The notes beneath the pieces are model-generated. The model was given only the letters and a program-made list of their open reading frames with translations, was not told where the DNA came from and searched no databases. From Campylobacterota bacterium (GTDB lineage: Bacteria; Campylobacterota; Campylobacteria; Campylobacterales; JAADDG01), in assembly GCA_013154075.1 (NCBI GenBank), contig JAADDG010000001.1, positions 1 to 5,853 on the forward strand: DNA of 5,853 bases. Direction: 5' to 3'. Numbering within the stretch: position 1 is the stretch's first letter; the number at the start of each line of letters is the position of its first letter. Shown here piece after piece: positions 1-5,853 of the stretch. The position numbers and the translations under genes were made by a program.

Positions 1-1491
1 TTTTTGTTTATTGAATTTAGGAACGTTTAAAAATTGACCTCTATAATAAATTATCTCTTTTTTTGAAGAGTTTTTGTTGAAGATACAGTTGTTTAAAAAG
101 ATATTTTTTTTGATGGATTTTCCCTTATCTATTACGATATTTACTCCGTTATATCCGTCTTTTGAATTCAAACCGCAATTATAGATTATATTATTTCTTA
201 CTTTATTGTTGTATTTTTCGTTTTTATCCTCTCTTAATCGCACACCCGCTTCATCGCAGTTTACTATTATATTGTTATCTATTTCATTATCGTGACAAAC
301 ACAAACTCCGTAAGCTTGCATCTCTATTCCCTGCGCCGTTCCGTAGGGTTTGATAGGGGAGTTTTTTACGGTATCTATGATGTTGTGATGAAAAGAGTTG
401 TGATCACCGTTAAATTGGCTTCTAACCGTCGTATCTTTGATGATATTGTAGAAAAATTCATTATGGTGAGTTTTTCCCTCTATTCCTTCCGTTCCTATTC
501 CTCTTCCGTAAGATATATTTTTGGCGGTTATTATGTTGTTGTAAAATTTGTTGTTATAGATTCCCGGATTTAGCTTGTTTAAAGCCACCAGATTTATAGC
601 GGTGTGTCCCCAATCTTTGAAAGTATTGTTTTTTATTATGCAGTTATGTGCTCCGTTATTTATCAAAAGTCCGTCTATACATCCTCTATCCGAAGGAGCT
701 TCTTTGTATTTGAAATGAAATTTCGAATCGAAAACGGAATTTTCCACCAAAATATTCTTTGAAGGAGTATATCCTCCGTTTTCGAAATTATCCATAATCT
801 GAAGCCCCATTCTCGAATAGGCTCCTATGTTGCAATTTGATATTTTTATATTTTTAGAGCCTCTTATCGCCATTGCATAACCGTTCCCACCTTGGATATC
901 GAGATCTTTGAATACTAAATCATGCTTATTTTTTACGAGTATCGTTTCATATCTTATGTTTATTTTGATTGAGTTATAGAATGAAGCCGGATTTGTAGGA
1001 GAGTAGAGATAAAATTTTCCTTTTTCCCAAAACCATTTTGTTTTATTTCCGTCGATCTCTTTGAAACTTTTTCCCGCTCTTAAAACCTCTTTTTCGTTTA
1101 GTATGACTCTTTGAGGATTGAAACCGAGATTAATATACCAAATATTATTATCGATGGTACGTTTCCAATTATCTTCTATTTTAAACTCTTTGGGTTCCAA
1201 CATAGAGGTTATTATAGGTTTCTCTCCTTTTCCGTAGGCTTTGAAGGTTATAGGAGATTGAGAGTTTCCGGATGAGGATACTATAAAATATCCTTTAAAT
1301 ACTTCTCCTCTTTTAAAAGCTATCGTATCTCCCGGCATAAATCTAAAGCCGTTTAATTTATTGATACTCCTCCAGGCCTTTTTAGGAGATGTTCCGCTAT
1401 TGAAATCGTTACCTTCTAAGGCGTCTATATAGTAATTTGTCGCTTCCAAAATATTAAAAAATATTAAAATCAATAAAGCTATTTTTTTCAT
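1..1491 (-). CDS. Secreted right-handed parallel beta-helix protein (partial, C-terminus beyond left edge)
   Basis: The frame opens at ATG 1491-1489 and stays open for 497 codons to the window edge without a stop. Residues 1-17 form a signal peptide: KK, then a hydrophobic ALLILIFFNIL stretch, with probable cleavage after LEA. The mature protein starts TNYYIDALEGNDFNSGTS and continues to a PGDTIAFKRG motif (residues 53-62), an opening I know from many exported beta-helix proteins of the pectate/alginate lyase-like fold. Residues 190-470 are rich in Asn and Ile and show coil-like repeats, with Asn recurring at 289, 319, 349, 370, 407, 434 and 468 before Ile, Phe or Cys, consistent with an asparagine ladder. 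Eight cysteines are visible, including a CVC at 397-399. The start overlaps the stop of the GH9 gene by 4 nt. Exported location and fold are well supported. The activity (lyase, epimerase, hydrolase or plain binding) is not assignable, because I cannot identify catalytic residues with confidence and the C-terminus is missing. Confidence 0.88.
   Translation of the reverse strand, partial: MKKIALLILIFFNILEATNYYIDALEGNDFNSGTSPKKAWRSINKLNGFRFMPGDTIAFKRGEVFKGYFIVSSSGNSQSPITFKAYGKGEKPIITSMLEPKEFKIEDNWKRTIDNNIWYINLGFNPQRVILNEKEVLRAGKSFKEIDGNKTKWFWEKGKFYLYSPTNPASFYNSIKINIRYETILVKNKHDLVFKDLDIQGGNGYAMAIRGSKNIKISNCNIGAYSRMGLQIMDNFENGGYTPSKNILVENSVFDSKFHFKYKEAPSDRGCIDGLLINNGAHNCIIKNNTFKDWGHTAINLVALNKLNPGIYNNKFYNNIITAKNISYGRGIGTEGIEGKTHHNEFFYNIIKDTTVRSQFNGDHNSFHHNIIDTVKNSPIKPYGTAQGIEMQAYGVCVCHDNEIDNNIIVNCDEAGVRLREDKNEKYNNKVRNNIIYNCGLNSKDGYNGVNIVIDKGKSIKKNIFLNNCIFNKNSSKKEIIYYRGQFLNVPKFNKQK
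1488..1491 (-). other. ATGA stop/start overlap coupling GH9 and beta-helix genes
   Basis: The minus strand reads ATGA: ATG (1491-1489) starts the beta-helix gene and TGA (1490-1488) stops the GH9 gene. Upstream there is only an A-rich tract with a weak AAAGA element and no good Shine-Dalgarno site, so reinitiation by ribosomes finishing the GH9 gene is the likely way the second protein is made. Confidence 0.8.
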
Positions 1492-2873
1492 TTTTTATCT
1501 TTTTTCTGATATAGTTGATAAAGTTCAATAAAAATTCCCGTTAAAGGGGCATTATAACTGGTAGATACTTCATTTCCTATATAATCTTTTCTGTTATCTT
1601 CATAGTCTAAATCGTTAAAACTTTTAGGACCTCCCACCATCGCTCCGGTTAATTCGTAAGTGTTGTTTTCGGGTTTGTCCATATCGTAAAAAGGTGAATG
1701 GTGAGCGTTTGCGTGGTGGGGATTCTTAGGATAGTTTTTGCCATATCCTATCAAATAGCTAAAATTTCTTGGGTTATTTCCTAAAATATAATCCATTTGG
1801 GTTTTTGCAAACTCTCTATATTCTTTTGCAAGTTCCTTTGAAGGTACGTAATTTGCATATATCAAAGCGACAAACGCTAAATTTGCGGCATATTGTAAGG
1901 AACCCCATTTATCCGCGAAAACCAGACCGCCTTTGGTTCTTCTTGCCTCTTTTATCCAATAGTTTAGATGTTTTTGCACTAAGTTGTGATACATGGGAAG
2001 ATCCGTAACTATGGCCAAAAGTAAAAATACGGCGTTATCTTTATCTCCCCAATTTAAAGGCCAATATATGGAGTTTTTATCGAGCTTATCGGCAAACTCC
2101 ATGGCATCTTTTAAATACTTTTCATCTTTTGTAGTTAAATAGAGCCAAATTGCGGCAAAAGCAAGCTCATCGTCAAATCCTGAGGAATCGTAAGCCCCTT
2201 TTGCCATTTTATAACCCTCGTTTCCTTGATATGTTTTGGAAAAGAGATATAATCTTTTTGCTTTATTTAGAAGTTTTTTTGCATATTTATAATCTTTTTG
2301 TTTAAATACCGCATATCCTATCGCCAAAGCGGCTGCCGTTTGAGCGCTAACTTCGCTACACGGAAGTTTGGAGGTGCAAAAGAACGATTTTCTCTCATAA
2401 TCTATATCTTCCGCGGGCATCCAGTAGTTGTGATCTATGTTCGGATCTCCCACTTGATAGAAAAATATGTCGTTTTTTAAATTCTTTTTGGGAATGTATG
2501 TTTTATAAAGATAGTCCAATGCATATTTTAGATTACTTAGAGCATAATCATAAGCTTTTATCTCTTTTAAAGTTTTAGGAGATAGAAGTATTCCCCATCC
2601 GAGCATCGAAGCGGAGTAGGACATGGGAAGAGAAAACTTTACGTAATCTCCCGCGTCATACCATCCGCCCGTTAGGTCTATGTGATGATCGGCTCCGTCT
2701 TTTGTAGCCGAGGATTTAATCCAAGAGAGTTTATAGATATATTTGTCCGGTTCCCTCTTGCCTGATCTTTGGGCTTCGAAAAAGAGTAGATTTTTTTTCA
2801 AAGCCTCTTTGTAATCGAAATCTTTTGTAAAAAGAGTGGTAATTAACAGAAAAAAGAGAGCCGACTTTTTCAA
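1488..2873 (-). CDS. Secreted glycoside hydrolase family 9 protein (endoglucanase/cellulase-like)
   Basis: This 461-residue protein is a near-minimal GH9 catalytic domain, an (alpha/alpha)6 barrel that normally hydrolyses beta-1,4-glucan bonds with inversion. The block DLTGGWYDAGDYVKF (residues 66-80) carries D73 and D76, the water-activating aspartates; by family knowledge D76 is the base. Residues 424-442 fit the GH9 signature with the acid at E435 (GNEVSTSYNA). W151, E155, the SEVSAQTAAALA helix (173-184) and YILGNNP (362-368) are also typical. There is no carbohydrate-binding module, Ig-like domain, dockerin or anchor. The N-terminus MKKSALFFLLITTLF looks like a signal peptide, though no clear cleavage site follows it. 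The only cysteines, C166 and C172, could form a disulfide after export. The start codon is TTG (2873-2871), preceded by AGGA at a 7 nt spacing, 9 nt after the ychF stop. One oddity is that the Arg usual in the PHHR motif is Ala (PHHA, 385-388). Family is near certain; the substrate, cellulose or another beta-glucan, is inferred. Confidence 0.95.
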   Translation of the reverse strand: MKKSALFFLLITTLFTKDFDYKEALKKNLLFFEAQRSGKREPDKYIYKLSWIKSSATKDGADHHIDLTGGWYDAGDYVKFSLPMSYSASMLGWGILLSPKTLKEIKAYDYALSNLKYALDYLYKTYIPKKNLKNDIFFYQVGDPNIDHNYWMPAEDIDYERKSFFCTSKLPCSEVSAQTAAALAIGYAVFKQKDYKYAKKLLNKAKRLYLFSKTYQGNEGYKMAKGAYDSSGFDDELAFAAIWLYLTTKDEKYLKDAMEFADKLDKNSIYWPLNWGDKDNAVFLLLAIVTDLPMYHNLVQKHLNYWIKEARRTKGGLVFADKWGSLQYAANLAFVALIYANYVPSKELAKEYREFAKTQMDYILGNNPRNFSYLIGYGKNYPKNPHHANAHHSPFYDMDKPENNTYELTGAMVGGPKSFNDLDYEDNRKDYIGNEVSTSYNAPLTGIFIELYQLYQKKDKK

Positions 2874-2880
2874 CTTTCTA

Positions 2881-2884
2881 TCCT
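2881..2884 (-). promoter_or_regulatory. Ribosome binding site of the GH9 gene (decides a TTG start)
   Basis: The minus strand reads AGGA, 7 nt before the TTG at 2873, and it overlaps the TAG stop of ychF. The TTG gives an N-terminus with two lysines and a hydrophobic stretch, as expected for an exported enzyme. Confidence 0.6.
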
Positions 2885-3983
2885 ATACGTTGAATCTAAA
2901 GTGCATTATATCGCCGTCTTGAACGACATAATCCTTTCCTTCCAACCTCATTTTACCGGCTTCCTTAGCTCCGGCTTCTCCTTTGTATTTTATGAAATCT
3001 TCATAAGAGATCACTTCCGCTCTTATGAATCCTTTCTCAAAATCGTTATGAATTACCGCCGCAGCTTGAGGAGCCTTAGTTCCTTTTACTATCGTCCAAG
3101 CTCTCACTTCCTTTACTCCTGCGGTAAAGTAGCTCATTAGTCCAAGTTTATCGAAACTTTTTCTAATAATTTGCTCAAGCCCCGATTCCTCTACGCCAAG
3201 CTCTTTTAAAAATTCCTCTTTCTCTTCATCATCGAGGGCTACCATCTCTTCTTCTATTTTTGCACAAAGTTTGATTACGTCGGCATTTTTTTGAGCCGCG
3301 AACTCTTTTAGTTTTTTGACATGTTCGTTATCTTCCAACAGGGAATCTTCATCTACATTGGCTCCGTAGATAATATCTTTTGCAGTTAGAAATCTGAGAT
3401 CTTTATTCAAGGCTTTGAACTCTTCGCTATCTTTTTTAGGAAAGGTTGAAGCAGGTTTGCCTTCGTTTAGGTGAGATAGCAGCTCGTTTGCAAGATCCAG
3501 CATAGCTTTTGCTTTCTTATCGGCTTTTGCCTGCCTTTGCAATCTCTCTATCTTTTTTTCAAGTGTTTGAATATCGGCAAGAAGAAGTTCTGTTTCTATG
3601 ATCTCTATATCTCTTAGCGGATCTACTCCTCCCTCTACGTGAGTTACGTTTTCATCCTCAAAACATCTAACGATATGCAAAATTATTTCAGTCTCTTTGA
3701 TATTCGCTAAAAACTGATTTCCAAGTCCTTCCCCTTTGCTCGCTCCTCTTACAAGGCCCGCGATATCTACGAATTCGATGGTGGAGTGGACGACTCTTTC
3801 CGGATTTACGATTTTCTCAAGCTCTTTTAATCTCGGATCCGGTACGGGCACTACCGCTTTGTTCGGTTCTATCGTACAAAACGGATAGTTCGCCGATTCC
3901 GCGTTTTGCGCCTTTGTCAAGGCGTTAAAAGTGGTTGATTTTCCTACGTTAGGAAGTCCTACGATACCTACACTAAGTCCCAA
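2883..3983 (-). CDS. ychF: Redox-regulated ATPase / OBG-family GTPase YchF (OLA1 type)
   Basis: A full-length 366-residue YchF, a cytoplasmic ribosome-associated P-loop nucleotidase that in studied members hydrolyses ATP in preference to GTP and is linked to translation and oxidative stress. The P-loop is GLPNVGKS (9-16), switch II is DIAGLVRGASKGEGLGNQF (73-91), and the fourth motif is NVDE (209-212), the NxxE form that replaces NKxD and explains the ATP preference. H115 aligns with the catalytic His114 of E. coli YchF. A charged helical region (about 125-175) follows, and the C-terminal TGS domain runs from about 283 to 366 with GVKEVRAWTI and the invariant HNDFEKGFIRAE and YKGEAGAKEAGKMRLEGKDY. 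The start is TTG at 3983-3981; it gives MGLSVGIVGLPN, matching the family N-terminus, and has an AAGGGAG ribosome site 6 nt upstream. The gene begins one base after the pepA stop, so the two are probably translationally coupled. Confidence 0.98.
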   Translation of the reverse strand: MGLSVGIVGLPNVGKSTTFNALTKAQNAESANYPFCTIEPNKAVVPVPDPRLKELEKIVNPERVVHSTIEFVDIAGLVRGASKGEGLGNQFLANIKETEIILHIVRCFEDENVTHVEGGVDPLRDIEIIETELLLADIQTLEKKIERLQRQAKADKKAKAMLDLANELLSHLNEGKPASTFPKKDSEEFKALNKDLRFLTAKDIIYGANVDEDSLLEDNEHVKKLKEFAAQKNADVIKLCAKIEEEMVALDDEEKEEFLKELGVEESGLEQIIRKSFDKLGLMSYFTAGVKEVRAWTIVKGTKAPQAAAVIHNDFEKGFIRAEVISYEDFIKYKGEAGAKEAGKMRLEGKDYVVQDGDIMHFRFNV

Positions 3984-3984
3984 A

Positions 3985-5460
3985 TTATTCTCCCTTATTG
4001 TGATCTGTCGAGCAAAACTCTTTTTGGAGCCATTTTATAGCAAGTCTTACTCCGGCTCCCGACGCTCCGCTTGGATTGGATCCCCAATCTTTCTCTACAA
4101 ACGCTGGCCCCGCGATATCCAAATGAATCCATTTATCTTTATACTCTTTTTCTATAAATTCGTTTAAAAATAAAGCCGCGGTTATGGCTCCTCCGTATCT
4201 GCTTGAAGCGATATTGCAGATGTCTGCTACCGAGCTTTTTAGAAGTTTCGGCAGATATTTATTGAAAGGAAGTTCGGCGGCAAGCTCTCCCGATAAATTT
4301 GCGGCTTTTAACACCTTCTCTTTCAGATCTTTATTGTTGCCCATAACTCCTATCGTATATTCTCCCAAAGCCACTACGCAGGCACCCGTTAAAGTGGCAA
4401 GGTCGAAAATGTAATCCGGTTTTATCTTCTCTTGAGCCCAGCAAAGCGTATCGGCTAATACCAATCTCCCTTCCGCGTCGGTATTTCTAACCTCTATGGT
4501 TTTGCCGTTTTTGGCTCTTAGGATATCATCGGGCTTGTATGCGTCTCCTCCTATCATATTTTCGGCTGCAGAGGCGATGGCGTGAATCTCTACCGGAAGA
4601 TTTAATCTCTTTGCCGCTTGGATTATTCCTATAACCGCACAAGCACCGCTCTTATCCGATTTCATAGTCACCATATAATCGCTTGGTTTCAGACTCAAAC
4701 CGCCGCTATCATAAGTGAGTCCTTTTCCTATGAATACCACTTTCGCTTTTGCGTTTTTGGGTTTGTAGGATAGATGGATCATTCTCGGTTTGTGCCTGCT
4801 GGCTCTCGCAACCGCCAAGAAAGCTTCCATCTTCTCCTCTTTTAGATAGTTTTCATCATAGATTTTGCACTCTATCTCTACTTCTTTCGCTACTTCAGCG
4901 GCTTTTTGAGCTAAAATTTCAGGATAAAGCTCATCGGGCGGAGTATTTACAAGATCTCTTACGTAGTTTACCGATTCGCTTACGATTTTGGCTTCTTTGA
5001 TAGCTCTTTTTAGAATATCGGTTGAGAAGTTTTTATCGCCGTACTCTTCGGTAGAGATAATGATCTTTTCTATTGGGCTTTTTTCTTTTTTGCTTTTGTA
5101 TTTATCGAATTTATAGGATCCAAGCTCGAAACCCTCTATCAAAGCTTTGGTATTGGTAACCGGACAATCTTTGATATAGAGTCCTATTTTTGCGCTTTTT
5201 GCTTGTAAATTCGATATCTGTTTGAAAGCTTTAGCCGCTGCGACTCTTATATCGTCGTGATCAAGAGAGCCCACTCCTATGTAAGCTCTTTTTGAAGAGT
5301 TTAGAAATATGGACTCTTCCGCTTCGGCTTTGAAGTTTAAAAATTCAAGCTCTTTTTTATCCTCTACCCATTTATGATCGAAATTTTTGTCAATAATAAA
5401 AGTTATTTCAATATCTGCAGAAATATCTTTTAGTTTTTTATCTTCAATCCTGTATTCCAT
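3985..5460 (-). CDS. pepA: Leucyl aminopeptidase (M17 family, PepA)
   Basis: A 491-residue cytosolic M17 aminopeptidase, which removes N-terminal residues from peptides as a two-metal hexamer. The variable N-terminal domain spans about residues 1-155 and the catalytic domain 160-491. All metal ligands and catalytic residues are present at a constant offset of 24 from E. coli PepA: K246, D251, K258, D269, D328, E330 and R332, within GKGLTYDSGGLSLKP (245-259) and the M17 signature NTDAEGRL (326-333). The GGAITAALFL segment (423-432) is also typical. The offset reflects a shorter N-terminal region than in the E. coli enzyme, whose extra role in DNA binding (Xer recombination, carAB control) should not be assumed here. 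The ATG start at 5460 gives MEYRIEDKKL and is supported by a strong AGGGAGGG site. The gene overlaps the end of the dedA-like gene by 17 nt and stops one base before ychF. Confidence 0.97.
   Translation of the reverse strand: MEYRIEDKKLKDISADIEITFIIDKNFDHKWVEDKKELEFLNFKAEAEESIFLNSSKRAYIGVGSLDHDDIRVAAAKAFKQISNLQAKSAKIGLYIKDCPVTNTKALIEGFELGSYKFDKYKSKKEKSPIEKIIISTEEYGDKNFSTDILKRAIKEAKIVSESVNYVRDLVNTPPDELYPEILAQKAAEVAKEVEIECKIYDENYLKEEKMEAFLAVARASRHKPRMIHLSYKPKNAKAKVVFIGKGLTYDSGGLSLKPSDYMVTMKSDKSGACAVIGIIQAAKRLNLPVEIHAIASAAENMIGGDAYKPDDILRAKNGKTIEVRNTDAEGRLVLADTLCWAQEKIKPDYIFDLATLTGACVVALGEYTIGVMGNNKDLKEKVLKAANLSGELAAELPFNKYLPKLLKSSVADICNIASSRYGGAITAALFLNEFIEKEYKDKWIHLDIAGPAFVEKDWGSNPSGASGAGVRLAIKWLQKEFCSTDHNKGE
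3990..3996 (-). promoter_or_regulatory. Ribosome binding site of ychF (decides a TTG start)
   Basis: The minus strand reads AAGGGAG, 6 nt before the TTG at 3983. It is contained in the last codons of pepA. Together with family alignment of the N-terminus it supports TTG as the real initiation codon. Confidence 0.78.
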
Positions 5461-5853
5461 TCAAACCCTCCCTAAGTTTTAATTTTTTCTCTATTACTTT
5501 TTGCTCCACTTTATAAAAGAAGTACCATACACTTCCTAAAAAGATTCCGGCTACCGGGAGTGCGAAATACCAGTGATGTTTTATATAATCGAGTACTTGA
5601 AGGATCTCTTCTCCGAAAATGTATGCGGGGAGTATCGTAATAGCCGCCCATGCCCATGCGCTTAGCAGATTGATAAAAGCGAATTTCAAAGCGGGATATC
5701 GAGTAAGACCTATGGACATGGGAATAACGGTTCTAAGGCCGTAGAGATATCTTTGAATGAAAATAATCGGCCAGCCGTATTTTTTTAAAAGCAGATGAGC
5801 TATTGCAAATTTTCTTCTCTGCTTTTCAAATTTTTTGTGAATATATTTTTTGT
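5444..5853 (-). CDS. DedA-family membrane protein (partial, N-terminus beyond right edge)
   Basis: The frame is open from the right edge to TGA at 5446-5444, giving 135 residues; full DedA proteins are around 200, so roughly the N-terminal third is missing. The first in-frame ATG (5719) lies inside the conserved core and is not the start. The signature FIQRYLYGLRTVIPMSIG holds two arginines six residues apart, the spacing of the functionally essential Arg pair in E. coli YqjA. Two hydrophobic segments follow: one around NLLSAWAWAAITILPAYIFG and one around WYFALPVAGIFLGSVWYFFY, then a charged cytoplasmic-looking tail. DedA proteins are inner-membrane proteins tied to membrane homeostasis, some acting as undecaprenyl-phosphate or phospholipid flippases; which role applies here cannot be told. 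The gene is the first visible member of the operon and its last 17 nt overlap pepA. Confidence 0.93.
   Translation of the reverse strand, partial: KKYIHKKFEKQRRKFAIAHLLLKKYGWPIIFIQRYLYGLRTVIPMSIGLTRYPALKFAFINLLSAWAWAAITILPAYIFGEEILQVLDYIKHHWYFALPVAGIFLGSVWYFFYKVEQKVIEKKLKLREGLNGIQD
5466..5473 (-). promoter_or_regulatory. Ribosome binding site of pepA
   Basis: The minus strand reads AGGGAGGG, 5 nt before the ATG at 5460. It lies inside the last codons of the dedA-like gene and fixes the pepA start despite the 17 nt gene overlap. Confidence 0.8.

Noticed and set aside
162..573. Two overlapping plus-strand open frames (63 and 93 codons)
   Set aside because: They lie opposite the 497-codon beta-helix frame, have low-complexity Tyr/Leu/Ser/Phe-rich products with no recognisable domain, and are explained by the antisense of Asn- and Ile-rich codons.
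1485..1500. Possible -1 frameshift fusing GH9 to the beta-helix protein at the AAAAAATGA tract
   Set aside because: The beta-helix frame is the -1 frame, but the base before the six A's is T, so the tract is not a canonical heptamer. A fusion would also bury a signal peptide in mid-protein. Stop/start coupling is the simpler reading.
1480..1512. Long T runs on the plus strand that resemble a terminator tail
   Set aside because: On the transcribed (minus) strand these are A runs coding for lysines at the end of GH9 and the start of the beta-helix gene, and no GC-rich hairpin precedes them in either direction.
1..2873. Recent horizontal transfer of the GH9/beta-helix pair judged from base composition
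   Set aside because: Spot counts by eye vary widely from line to line and are not clearly different from the neighbouring genes, and no mobile element, tRNA or direct repeat flanks the pair. Composition gives no support either way.
1769..5000. Other plus-strand open frames (within 1769-2008, 2298-2480, 2901-3140, 3931-4167, 4184-4414, 4749-5000)
   Set aside because: Each lies opposite GH9, ychF or pepA, whose protein families are certain; none has a recognisable domain.
5444..5719. A small complete 91-residue protein starting at ATG 5719
   Set aside because: The same frame continues open to the right edge with conserved DedA sequence, including the Arg motif, so the ATG is an internal methionine of a larger gene.

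Overview
The window reads as one head-to-tail run of five genes, all on the minus strand, with no intergenic space larger than 9 nt. In transcription order (right to left) they are: a DedA-family membrane protein cut by the right edge, leucyl aminopeptidase (pepA), the OLA1-type ATPase/GTPase ychF, a secreted family 9 glycoside hydrolase (endoglucanase-like), and a secreted right-handed beta-helix protein cut by the left edge. The gene ends either overlap (17 nt dedA/pepA, 4 nt GH9/beta-helix) or nearly touch (1 nt pepA/ychF, 9 nt ychF/GH9). No terminator or promoter can be placed between them, so this looks like a single operon with its promoter beyond the right edge.

The dedA-pepA-ychF order, the moderately low G+C, the frequent ATA and AAA codons and the short-armed PepA all suggest Campylobacterota (Epsilonproteobacteria). 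From memory, the same trio is adjacent in Campylobacter jejuni and Helicobacter pylori. No rRNA or other species marker is present, so a genus cannot be named; a free-living, possibly marine or vent-type member is my inference from the polysaccharide genes.

By function the window has two parts. Positions 2883-5853 hold housekeeping genes: membrane homeostasis (DedA), peptide turnover (PepA) and a ribosome-associated nucleotidase (YchF). Positions 1-2873 hold two exported, carbohydrate-active-looking proteins. The GH9 enzyme keeps its catalytic Asp and Glu and is a bare catalytic domain. The beta-helix protein belongs to the fold of polysaccharide lyases and epimerases. They share an ATGA stop/start, so their production is probably coupled. 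A secreted glucanase plus beta-helix pair attached to a core housekeeping operon is the most interesting part of the window. A role in making, trimming or degrading an extracellular polysaccharide is plausible but not shown by the sequence.

There are no tRNAs, rRNAs, CRISPR arrays, insertion sequences or intergenic stretches over 300 bases. The plus strand holds only short open frames that lie opposite the real genes.
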